Assembly (NCBI GenBank): GCA_034696485.1
Contig: JAQIWT010000862.1
Location: 1 to 14,357, forward strand
DNA: 14,357 nucleotides
Reading direction: 5' to 3'
From: Isohypsibius dastychi
Lineage: Eukaryota; Tardigrada; Eutardigrada; Parachela; Isohypsibiidae
Shown here: piece after piece, positions 1-6,511 of the stretch
How the letters are laid out: each line of letters starts with the position of its first letter
Position numbering within the stretch: the first letter of the stretch is position 1
Translations under genes and position numbers: made by a program
The notes under the pieces: generated by a model
The model's input: only the letters and a program-made list of their open reading frames with translations
Databases searched by the model: none
Told to the model about the DNA's origin: nothing

Positions 1-1397
1 GGCTGTCCTGAACCACGTTCGGTGACCTTGTTGATAAGTTTCGAGTTTTCGAGTTTAAGTTCTTTCAATTCATCCATCAATCTCTCAAGCTTTTGTTCGA
101 CAGTTGTCGGTGATTTGGTGGGCATAGCGCCGAAAACCGGCATCTGGTTTTGAGCTTGCTGAATCGCTGCAGCAGTGATTGCCGCGGTGTACGGAGTCAC
201 CATTGGGACATTCGGAGAGGGAGGCAAATTCTGAGTCAATGCAAAATATTGGCTTTCTCGAGATGCGTCTTTCAAACGTTCAAGAAATCCTGAGATTGTG
301 TTTGGTTTCTCCCTGATGAAATAGGGTTTCAGATGTAAGGGAAGTCTGGTAAACAGCAATCTGGTTTTTGTAGCTTCGTCGCAATTCGGGGTTGTTAAAT
401 CGAGAATTTTTAAAGACTCAGTGATGAAATGGACAGGGTCTCTTTCGACTTTTACTTGGTTGGTCATTGTCTCGATGTCGAGATCGATATTCGTTTTGCC
501 AAAGACTTCAAGAATCAATTTTCGCAGTGAAGCCCAAGTTGGATAACGGGCATGATCGATTTCAGAATACCATCGGAGAGCGACATCTTTCAGACACTGT
601 GGAAAATACTGCTTGAATTGTTCAGGAGTCCAGTTGTAAAATTGACCTTTAGTTTCAAAATCAAGCAAGAAATTAGAAACGTCCTCAAAACTTCGACCAT
701 AGAATGTTGGGAGGTCTTTGAGCTGCGGTTCTTTGATTTTCTGATGAACAACTGCCGAATTAACTGTGTCTGTGACAAATTGAACCAAATTTCGATTTGA
801 GAGGTCTGCTCCCCCTGTTGGAAATGTCTGGTCCCCAGCAGTTCCTCTACTGGTACTGGAATCAGTAGCATCTTTTGTGGTCGACATGTTTTGGACTTGA
901 GGTTCTGTAATCTGAGGCTCTTGATTTGGAATTAGTGTTCGTTCCTTGGCTTCTGGTTCGCCTTCAGAACTTTCCTCAGAAAACTGGGCTGGGAGTACTG
1001 CCTGACGTCGACTTCGAGTTCGCTCTGTAGCTCTGTCAAAAGCTGATTTCCTGAAAGTTAGTGGGCCTTCGCTACGAAGTCTCGGTTGTTTTAATAATTC
1101 GTCGTATTCGTCTTGGGTGAGCTTGCTACCTCTGTATGCTGGATTTCCGCTGAGATTCGGGGAAGGAGGTACGATTGAACTTAGCGCACGTTCTGAAAGT
1201 TGTCCAACTGTTTGCACAGAAAGTGGATTCTCGAATGATTCTTGAGTGTCGAAAAACTGACTTGAATTCACAGAGCGATTGGAATCGAAAGGTGGAATCG
1301 GTGGTAAACTTTCACGTATCTGGCTAGCTTTCTTCGGAGATAATTTAGCCTTCAGATTCCCGAAAAATGATTCACTCGGAGTCGATTTATCAGACAT
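1..1397 (-). CDS. gag: Gag-like retrotransposon protein, open, C-terminus beyond window
   Basis: The minus strand is open from an ATG at 1397 to the left edge, at least 465 codons; I checked every codon for stops. Residues 1-165 are rich in Ser, Pro and charged residues and look disordered. About residues 195-340 match the Ty3/gypsy Gag capsid pattern (Pfam Retrotrans_gag type): a short acidic/aromatic lead-in (LPTFYGRSFEDV), then VALRWYSEIDHARYPTWASL followed by a helix ending in VFGK, then a region ending LLFTRLPLHLKPYF. The last visible ~30 residues (EQKLERLMDELKELKLENSK) form a heptad-like coiled coil. The zinc-knuckle nucleocapsid, if present, and any pol lie outside. Gag would assemble the element's particle. 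Unlike every other retroelement part here it has no stop or frameshift, so it may be young or domesticated. A domesticated Gag host gene cannot be excluded. Confidence 0.82.
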   Translation of the reverse strand, partial: MSDKSTPSESFFGNLKAKLSPKKASQIRESLPPIPPFDSNRSVNSSQFFDTQESFENPLSVQTVGQLSERALSSIVPPSPNLSGNPAYRGSKLTQDEYDELLKQPRLRSEGPLTFRKSAFDRATERTRSRRQAVLPAQFSEESSEGEPEAKERTLIPNQEPQITEPQVQNMSTTKDATDSSTSRGTAGDQTFPTGGADLSNRNLVQFVTDTVNSAVVHQKIKEPQLKDLPTFYGRSFEDVSNFLLDFETKGQFYNWTPEQFKQYFPQCLKDVALRWYSEIDHARYPTWASLRKLILEVFGKTNIDLDIETMTNQVKVERDPVHFITESLKILDLTTPNCDEATKTRLLFTRLPLHLKPYFIREKPNTISGFLERLKDASRESQYFALTQNLPPSPNVPMVTPYTAAITAAAIQQAQNQMPVFGAMPTKSPTTVEQKLERLMDELKELKLENSKLINKVTERGSGQ

Positions 1398-1412
1398 AAA
1401 CGAGAAACCAAA

Positions 1413-1426
1413 CTTGAAAAGTGAAA
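1413..1426 (-). promoter_or_regulatory. Candidate splice acceptor upstream of the Gag ATG
   Basis: The minus strand reads TTTCACTTTTCAAG, a pyrimidine-rich run ending in AG, 15 bases before the Gag ATG. It is weaker than the acceptors of the two upstream frames because of the AAG end. It is listed because the same pattern recurs before neighbouring start codons. Confidence 0.3.
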
Positions 1427-1432
1427 TTGTTG

Positions 1433-1858
1433 TCAGTTTATTTCTTCGTCCGATGAAACATCGTACACTGGTATTTCGCAAATGAACTTCACGTCTAAAT
1501 CTTGCTCGGGCTTGGGTTCTGCTTCTCCTTCTTCTTGCTCGGCTATATTATTTACTGGTGTATCAGGATGAACATATGCCGGCGACGGAGGATTCGTCGG
1601 TAACTCAAATGTCGGAGAATCTGGATATGCTGGGAAATTAGGATTGTACGCGGGAGATTGAGAGGGAGATTGAGTGGGAGTCCAATCATACGGTGGCGAA
1701 TTTGGATTGTGTGGGGGAGATTGATTCGGAGAATGGTTCGTTCGATGACTTGCTATATAGCCAATAAGATCTAGCTCGGCTTGAGTAGGACCGGGTTGAC
1801 TGAGAGCTTCTCGGAAGTCTAGAAGTTCTATTTTGTTGTCTTTCGGAGATTCACTCAT
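1433..1858 (-). CDS. Small proline-rich acidic protein (141 aa), unrecognised
   Basis: ATG at 1858, stop at 1433, 35 bases upstream of the Gag start. I do not recognise the family. Residues ~40-95 are a low-complexity Pro/Ser/Asn tract with recurrent Pro-Tyr tetrapeptides (SPPY, SPAY, FPAY, SPAY), encoded partly by a repeated gggagattga motif on the plus strand. The C-terminal 35 residues are strongly acidic and end VYDVSSDEEIN, which resembles casein-kinase-2 sites and, loosely, a SUMO-interacting motif. No membrane segment or cysteine cluster is present. The whole protein is probably disordered. Its ATG is abutted by the acceptor-like TTTTTGGTAG. As the frame directly before Gag it could be an accessory protein of the same element or an N-terminal Gag partner; that is inference from position only. 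Confidence 0.6.
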   Translation of the reverse strand: MSESPKDNKIELLDFREALSQPGPTQAELDLIGYIASHRTNHSPNQSPPHNPNSPPYDWTPTQSPSQSPAYNPNFPAYPDSPTFELPTNPPSPAYVHPDTPVNNIAEQEEGEAEPKPEQDLDVKFICEIPVYDVSSDEEIN

Positions 1859-1870
1859 CTACCAAAAACG
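1859..1870 (-). promoter_or_regulatory. Acceptor-like TTTTTGGTAG abutting an ATG
   Basis: On the minus strand CGTTTTTGGTAG is followed immediately by the ATG of the 141-codon frame. A U-run ending in AG directly at a start codon is what a cis 3' splice site or a spliced-leader acceptor looks like. No RNA evidence is available from sequence alone. Confidence 0.4.
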
Positions 1871-1905
1871 AAGCCATGAACGAGAGTCTTGAACAGTCTT
1901 AAGTC

Positions 1906-2211
1906 TTATTCCCACTTCTCAAAAATCAGGCCAGGAGGTGGCCAAGATAAATCAGAGACTTCTTCAACAACTGCAGGAGGATTAACCCAGAGATTGGTAG
2001 GATCGTAATTCAAACGTCCAAATTCAAATTGACCGAAAGCAATGTCACAACGATAATCCCAAGATTCTCGATATTCAATGGTTCCTGGGTATTTTTCGAT
2101 TAATCGATGTAAACTCGGAGGCAAATTGCGAATTCTATGATGGTCGATCAGATCGGTCTGACGACTGATGAATTTCAGCGTAATTTCGCGAAGTGTCAAA
2201 GGTTCATACAT
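1906..2211 (-). CDS. Small protein (101 aa) with SOCS/BC-box-like N-terminus, unrecognised
   Basis: ATG at 2211, stop at 1906, 47 bases before the next frame. Family not recognised. The N-terminal ~40 residues look like two short helices: TLREITLKFI, close to the elongin-BC box pattern (small residue-Leu-x3-Cys-x3-aliphatic) but with Thr where Cys is usual, then IRNLPPSLHRLIEKYP, which loosely matches the Leu-Pro-rich second half of SOCS-type boxes. The rest is rich in Trp, Tyr and Pro (DLSWPPPGLIFEKWE at the end), lacks a membrane segment, and looks folded rather than repetitive. Such boxes recruit cullin ubiquitin ligases; whether this one does is speculation. The ATG is directly preceded by TTTTTGCATTCAG. 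It sits in a compact run of four same-strand frames ending in Gag. Confidence 0.58.
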   Translation of the reverse strand: MYEPLTLREITLKFISRQTDLIDHHRIRNLPPSLHRLIEKYPGTIEYRESWDYRCDIAFGQFEFGRLNYDPTNLWVNPPAVVEEVSDLSWPPPGLIFEKWE

Positions 2212-2224
2212 CTGAATGCAAAAA
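2212..2224 (-). promoter_or_regulatory. Strong splice-acceptor-like TTTTTGCATTCAG abutting an ATG
   Basis: The minus strand reads TTTTTGCATTCAG and the next base is the A of the 101-codon frame's ATG. This is the best acceptor match in the window and implies that the frame begins at, or a base after, an exon boundary or trans-splice site. Confidence 0.5.
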
Positions 2225-2291
2225 CTCCATTTCAGTAAACAACAAAATGGATGAAGGAAATCGAGCTCAAGTACCTTCGAAATCAGAGTGT

Positions 2292-2483
2292 TCAGAACAA
2301 AAGTCGAATAATCAAAAGATTAATCCAGGAAATCACGAAGAGAAAAAGAACAACTGCAAAAACTGGAAATAATTCAACTCGACGAAATGAAAAGAGAAAA
2401 GACGGTTGTAAATTCTGAAACCTGACTGGAGAAACGCGATTGTTTTGATGAAACAAGTTCCGATTATTTTGATAAGAAGGCAT
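2292..2483 (-). CDS. Small membrane protein (63 aa), unrecognised
   Basis: ATG at 2483, stop at 2292, 80 bases upstream of the 101-codon frame. The first ~36 residues are polar and basic (Asn/Gln/Arg-rich). Residues ~37-62 are a strongly hydrophobic stretch (FPVFAVVLFLFVISWINLLI) ending just before the stop, so the predicted form is a C-terminally anchored single-pass protein with a cationic N-terminus. No homology is recognised. An AG preceded by an A-rich run (AAAAAATCAG) lies 12 bases before the ATG, a poorer acceptor than those of the next two frames. A frame this short may be chance, but its spacing, strand and ATG fit the neighbouring frames. Confidence 0.4.
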   Translation of the reverse strand: MPSYQNNRNLFHQNNRVSPVRFQNLQPSFLFSFRRVELFPVFAVVLFLFVISWINLLIIRLLF

Positions 2484-3015
2484 GACAGGCCTAATCTGAT
2501 TTTTTAATCGAACTTCAATTGCTCACTGGCACCAAAACAATTACGAAATGAATTTCGTTGGTCAATGCCTCGGGAAAATGAATCACGATAATTTGTTCGA
2601 TCATTTGAAGTGACAAGTTCTCTTTCGAAAAACGCAGAAGACACGAAAAATATTTAGGCCAAAGTTCTGATCGGAACGGTGTTTCGCCGGTTTACTTCAA
2701 TCTGTCTCGATTTGGATTGACGGAGTGATGAAGTGTACAACTGATTTTTATTTACCCGTTGGAAGTTGGGGATTTCAAAGACCACAGACGAATTTTTAGA
2801 ATCAGCAGAATGAAATGCAACACCGTCTCCAACTCAAAAGAAAAATAAAGTTAGATGTGAGGATCTTAACGCGGCTACAAGACACCAGGTCTTTTTCTTT
2901 CGTTTTTTTATCGAGCCTTGCGCGAAGATATGTCACATCGGAATGAAATATTTTCGAAACTTGACGGCGTTGCGGAGTTCTAAGTTTTTAGGTGCTTTCG
3001 CTCACCCTGAAGTCT
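2484..3015. other. Non-coding stretch upstream of the small-ORF cluster
   Basis: No frame in these ~530 bases looks coding on either strand. It contains a short imperfect palindrome near 2543-2558 (acgaaat-ga-atttcgt) and a purine run on the minus strand near 2895-2915. If the small-ORF cluster is a retroelement, this would be its untranslated leader. I could not place an LTR boundary or a convincing primer-binding site. Confidence 0.4.
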
Positions 3016-3732
3016 TTATCTTTCTGTAGTCCGGAATCCGGTAATGATCCAGAACCGACGAAGTACACGAATAGTCTTGAGGTCAACAACTGTGAGCACG
3101 GTCAGTCTGTGTTTGCGTCCGGGAACGAGGTTAATCTCAATGGGTAAATACCCACGGAAGACTTCCCGACACTGCGAGTCAGGGACTTGACAATTTTGCT
3201 GCTGCCAAGCAGTCCTCTTGTTCGGTAAATAAACCTGACCAAAGGTCAACAGGAAACGAGGCCCATCAGACCAAGTTGTTTTTCACAAACACAGGCTTGA
3301 CAATCTCGGTGTGCTAGTCGCGAAGCTGTGACCTTTCGAAAATTCGGATGGGAAGTTGCGTTTAGAATCCGGACCCCTGAGCGGAGATGTTGTAGGGCTT
3401 GTCGATTTAAGTTGATCCAGACGGTTTCCGGAAGGGTGACCTTTTGGGGTTTGGGGGTTTGGGAGGAAGGAGACGTCTGACGTTGAACCCCTGAGCAACA
3501 AAGTTGCTTGGAACGTCGTGGGAAGTCGAATGGAGTGGTCCGGAAGATTTGCCCTGGGGCACAGGAAGTTCCTTGGCCTGAGGCGGTTTTTGCGCTTTGG
3601 GCTTGGAATTTGACGAGAAGTCCAACGGGCGTTTCGGAATGGGAATCGGACTGATAGGAGCCTGGGAAAATCAAAAATAAGGAAAAGGGAATATGCAAAT
3701 GAGAGGAAATCGAAAAGGAAGAGTCGTTCCAC
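3016..3732 (-). pseudogene. Unrecognised frame of ~239 codons with one in-frame TGA
   Basis: The minus-strand frame from 3732 to 3016 is open except for a TGA at 3283-3285. No ATG is obvious at its upstream end; it begins at a GTG codon, so it may be an internal exon or not translated. The upstream half is Ser/Pro/Arg-rich. The downstream half looks like folded protein, with REVFRGYLPIEINLVPGR followed by a hydrophobic, basic segment (LTVLTVVDLKTIRVLRRFWI). No family is recognised. Over 3407-3661 all three minus-strand frames are open, so frame choice there is ambiguous. It could be a pseudogene, an exon of a host gene, or compositional accident; the downstream 89 codons are the most gene-like part. 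Confidence 0.28.
3407..3661 (-). CDS. Possible 3' exon of a proline/lysine-rich protein
   Basis: An acceptor-like pyrimidine tract ending TTTTTGATTTTCCCAG on the minus strand (CAG at 3662-3664) is followed in phase 0 by 84 open codons and a TAA. The product is Pro/Ser/Lys-rich and basic (for example RRLLPPKPPNPKRSPFRKPS) and probably disordered. It overlaps the frame of the 3016-3732 entry and one further open frame (3246-3773), so at most one of these is likely the main product. I cannot name it. The acceptor is the main reason to prefer this reading. Confidence 0.25.
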   Translation of the reverse strand, partial: APISPIPIPKRPLDFSSNSKPKAQKPPQAKELPVPQGKSSGPLHSTSHDVPSNFVAQGFNVRRLLPPKPPNPKRSPFRKPSGST

Positions 3733-3900
3733 AACGGGGATCTGCTAAGCAGAAATCCCTTGCGTTCCCCCAAGAAAATCTGTCACGTTACTAAACCGGG
3801 AGTGGAATCCGGAAAGGTCACTCGCGGACCTGGATGGAAAGGTCAGGGATGGAGAAGGGAAAGAAGAAAGTTCCTTGATAACTTTAATGTAGCTCCAGCG

Positions 3901-3940
3901 AATGATACTAAACTGCGAGTGAAGCTCGCTTAAATAGTGA
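3901..3940 (-). promoter_or_regulatory. Candidate TATA-type promoter reading toward the Gag cluster
   Basis: On the minus strand CTATTTAAG (TATTTAA at 3936-3930) is followed 22 to 33 bases later by initiator-like CAGTTT and ATCATT. The start region contains a small perfect hairpin (GCGAG/CTCGC, 3915-3929). Transcription would run left toward 2483-1. This could be an LTR promoter or a host promoter; no LTR ends were found. Confidence 0.28.
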
Positions 3941-3975
3941 AAATGAAATATGGACGCGGGCGGTGGAAAAGCCCG

Positions 3976-3996
3976 ACGCGCACTTAAAGTGCGCGT
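3976..3996. repeat. 21-bp GC-rich palindrome
   Basis: ACGCGCACTT, one central A, then AAGTGCGCGT: ten perfectly paired bases on each side. It lies 40 bp upstream of the TATA-like element on the minus strand, where a site for a dimeric DNA-binding protein would sit. It could equally form an RNA hairpin if transcribed. Confidence 0.6.
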
Positions 3997-4244
3997 TATG
4001 CTAGCGAACTGGCACAAAGACAATGGAAAAGAAAGAAATAATAACTGTAGGCTAAAACATTAAATGGAAAAGTCCGGGTTCGAGTTCACAATAACAGATT
4101 AATCAACTATGAAATAGCACTACGTGACATTGTATTTAAAATTTCACAATAAACCAAAATTTTCCCTTTGTTCTTCAAAAACCCACCCAAACAGACGCTT
4201 ATTTGTTCTGACGTTTACTACACACTTCACATTACAACGCGGCA

Positions 4245-4389
4245 CGAGGGGTTTCATACCTCGACCTTGAACAAATCAATAACACACACCCGGCATGTGC
4301 TCCGTACAGGAGCCCCACCTTTAAATAAAATCGGGAGGCAGAAAGCCTCACATAGCTCCCCTCTAGATGTTTTCCGCCCCTTGGAAAAC
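4245..4389. repeat. Cluster of four small perfect hairpins
   Basis: Four short inverted repeats follow one another: CGAGG/CCTCG (4245-4263), GCTCC/GGAGC (4299-4313, 5-base loop), GAGGC/GCCTC (4335-4349, 5-base loop) and GTTTTCC/GGAAAAC (4369-4389, 7-base loop). I recognise no RNA family. It could be a structured RNA, an element end, or coincidence. Confidence 0.35.
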
Positions 4390-5061
4390 CGAAGCTGAGA
4401 AAGAATGCGAAAACATAGATGCAGAAAGAAGCGAGGAGAGAAATGGAAAAAAATTGGACAAACAAATGAGGATAACAATTTTGTATTGCATTTTAACTAA
4501 TTTGTATTTTTTTCGGAACTTTAGGAAATTTGAATTTTTTGAGTTCCAATAAATGCAAATACCAAAACATCGAAACATTGAATAAGAAACCACTGTTGAC
4601 CAGTTTCCTCCTCACCAAGACCATCATCACCGGATTATGGTACATCGCGCTCTTGCTGGAAATTTTCCGGATGATGAACTACTTCGTACATCTGATTTCA
4701 TTGGGCTACGTTGAGAACTGGCCCAGTGGATGTCTCATCGGGGCCATGCGTGGGATAACGATACGGTCGACTGATGCGATTTGGACAACAAAGCCACTGT
4801 GGTTTGCAATTGCCGAAGCCAAAAAAATATGAGCAACCTGGAACAATGATGAAATAATCTGTACGATTTGGAAACAAAATGGAAATAATTCAAAAACAAT
4901 GGTATTATTATCGATTTCAAATTGAGAAAGAGTTACGGATTCAACTCGAAACTGTTTTGATCCAACACTAATAACAAAGCCCAAAGACTTTAGAGGGTAA
5001 TTGCTGATAAACGGAACTGTATGAAAAGAAAATCTGGAATATTTCTATATTTAGATGTGTC

Positions 5062-5176
5062 TGATTTTGGGTCTTTTTAGGTATTTTTAGGATTTTCGAT
5101 CTGAGAACGAGACATGAAGTATTTTTATTCATTCGTAAGTTTGATTTTGTGTCTTGTTAGGTATTCGTAAGGTTTT
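5062..5176. repeat. Diverged 35-bp direct repeat, 80-bp period
   Basis: TGATTTTGGGTCTTTTTAGG at 5062 and TGATTTTGTGTCTTGTTAGG at 5142 begin two ~35-bp copies that differ at a handful of positions. Each contains a U-rich TAG resembling a splice acceptor. The function is unknown. Confidence 0.4.
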
Positions 5177-5346
5177 TAGAACAGTGACTAATGAAAGTAG
5201 ATGATATGTCATTAGAAAATGATTCAGCATTCAGAGTCTGGATCGGCGGCACCTGGTAAGTTCAAATTGGCATGAAAAATGTCTCATACAATATCAGTGA
5301 AAAGGATAAAATATTCAGTGCAACGCTTACTTTAGGTTTCATGAGT

Positions 5347-5640
5347 TTAATTGTCACTTGTGCAAATAGGAAGATAATTGGCGAACGATTTCGTAATTTG
5401 CCCGTTCAGCTTTGTCAATAATTCGGAGTGGAGAAAGTCGACGTAGAGCTTTGCTCGTGGCGAGTGAGAAGAAGATTTGTAAAGACTGGTTGAGATAGAT
5501 GTCCATTTTGGTGATCGTAAGGGTTGACAGAGTAGGGAACATGAGGAGCAGAACGACTCGTTGAAGCCATTGAGGGGAAATTTGGTAATGGTGCGACTGG
5601 AGTCGATTGCGTGCGATTTGGAATCAGGACGCAAGTTTCA
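5347..5640 (-). CDS. Possible exon, frame ambiguous, unrecognised
   Basis: All three minus-strand frames are open over much of 5415-5634, so coding potential is likely but the frame is uncertain. One frame gives a Ser/Thr/Pro/His-rich tail (SAPHVPYSVNPYDHQNGHLS) ending at 5415. Another gives a helix-rich, basic segment (LRRLSPLRIIDKAERANYEI) ending at 5354. The third (5347-5634) is Ser/Cys-rich. No start codon is convincing and no family is recognised. It lies downstream of the 5785-6426 frame on the same strand and could be a later exon of the same gene. Confidence 0.22.
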
Positions 5641-5766
5641 AATATCCCAACAGCGATTAAGGTGTGGTTTTAATGTCGGTTCCCTAAGTTTTCGCAGGAT
5701 TTGTAGTGGGATGGATGCTGAGGTGAGTGTAACCAGAAGCAAAAGAGAGGCAACGATAAAAAACAT
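5638..5766 (-). CDS. 42-codon hydrophobic frame (signal- or anchor-like)
   Basis: ATG at 5766 and TGA at 5638-5640. The product begins with a strong hydrophobic run (MFFIVASLLLLVTLTSASIP) followed by a basic segment (LQILRKLREPTLKPHLNR). This fits either a signal peptide with a likely cleavage after Ala-Ser or a C-terminal membrane anchor with a basic cytoplasmic tail. It could belong to the same locus as the frame just upstream, joined by splicing or separated by decay. Too short to be certain. Confidence 0.25.
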   Translation of the reverse strand: MFFIVASLLLLVTLTSASIPLQILRKLREPTLKPHLNRCWDI

Positions 5767-5784
5767 TGTTCTGTGGAGTAAACG

Positions 5785-6426
5785 TTATACCTTGAGAACG
5801 AACAAAAAACAATGAAGCGAAGACTTTGAATGAAAATAAAGAAAAATGGAGGAATTGTGTGCGAAATGCCGCAAGCAGGTCGTTCCGAAAAGCAGCCGAT
5901 AGAGGAAGCATTCGCCCAACAGATCTTCAGTAAACTGTGTTTCATACTTTTTGGACAGCGTACTGGAACAGAGGTAGTCATAATAACAGTACATATGATG
6001 AGCAACGAGAGAAACGGCCATGGCGAGGAATAGGGTTGTGCTATATTCTGTGTTTTCCCAATATTCGAGTGTGAAATCAAACAGAACATGGTTGGCGTTA
6101 GGCTTGGGAAACAAAGATAGGTGACGTGGTCCAAAAGATACCATCTGGCTGATGTTTCGTACATCCTTGTCAAAAGAGTCCAGAATAATATGAGAATGTC
6201 GCCCAGTGAAGAAGTTTTCGTAGGCATGTTTCTGGCAAGAAGCCAGAATATGATTATAATGTTTATCTTCATTGAAATTTTGTCGTGGTTGGTTAAGAAG
6301 CTCAGCGACCACAGGGTCGTTAACGAGGACATTTTCAGCGGAAGGATTTCGAAGGAGACGGAAAATTGAAATGTTGTTCTGGATTATTGCGAGGGGGAGG
6401 AATAACGAGTACAGAGTGGACGAAGA
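5785..6426 (-). CDS. Candidate membrane or secreted protein exon, unrecognised
   Basis: The frame is open from 6426 to a TAA at 5785-5787, 213 codons, without a good ATG (the first start-like codon is GTG at 6312). It reads like real protein: LVNDPVVAELLNQPRQNFNE near the start, then mixed polar sequence with scattered Cys and aromatics, a likely membrane helix (TTLFLAMAVSLVAHHMYCYY) near codon 135, and a Cys-containing region after it. A separate ATG at 6445 opens a signal-peptide-like frame (MLFSILIFVHSVLVIPPP) that is out of register with it. An AAG|GTATAA donor at 5791/5790 with a CTCACCTCAG acceptor at 5718 would remove the terminal stop. I recognise no family. It may be a host gene exon or a decayed glycoprotein gene; another frame is also open over much of it (5670-6332), which lowers confidence. 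Confidence 0.35.
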   Translation of the reverse strand, partial: SSSTLYSLFLPLAIIQNNISIFRLLRNPSAENVLVNDPVVAELLNQPRQNFNEDKHYNHILASCQKHAYENFFTGRHSHIILDSFDKDVRNISQMVSFGPRHLSLFPKPNANHVLFDFTLEYWENTEYSTTLFLAMAVSLVAHHMYCYYDYLCSSTLSKKYETQFTEDLLGECFLYRLLFGTTCLRHFAHNSSIFLYFHSKSSLHCFLFVLKV

Positions 6427-6511
6427 TTAGGATAGAAAATAGCATTGTGGAAAGGAGTACATGATTAACGTTGATGACAGCCTAGAATAGTATGAGTGCT
6501 GTGATTGTCAA

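Larger units (their letters stand above)
3997..5340. other. No supportable gene; structured and repeat-like DNA
   Basis: Frames of 60-100 codons occur on both strands (for example 4530-4832 plus and 4706-4984 minus) but none shows a domain, good splice context or convincing composition. The interval holds a hairpin cluster and a diverged direct repeat, listed separately. A plus-strand donor-like CTGGTAAGT occurs near 5252-5260 with no recognisable exon before it. Confidence 0.4.

Noticed and set aside
2521-2534. TGGTGCCAGTGAGC on the minus strand as a primer-binding site
   Set aside because: Only the first seven bases fit a tRNA 3' end, and no LTR end (CA) lies directly before it.
2881-2898. 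AAGAC-loop-GTCTT hairpin followed by T-run as a terminator
   Set aside because: Rho-independent terminators do not apply to this eukaryotic context, and the stem is only five pairs.
4077-4087. GGTTCGAGTTC, resembling a tRNA B box
   Set aside because: No A box or cloverleaf arms at the right distance on either strand; a near-match alone is weak.
5771-5790. 20-base GT-AG segment as an intron after the 5785-6426 frame
   Set aside because: Far below plausible intron length; the 73-base alternative using the acceptor at 5718 is better.
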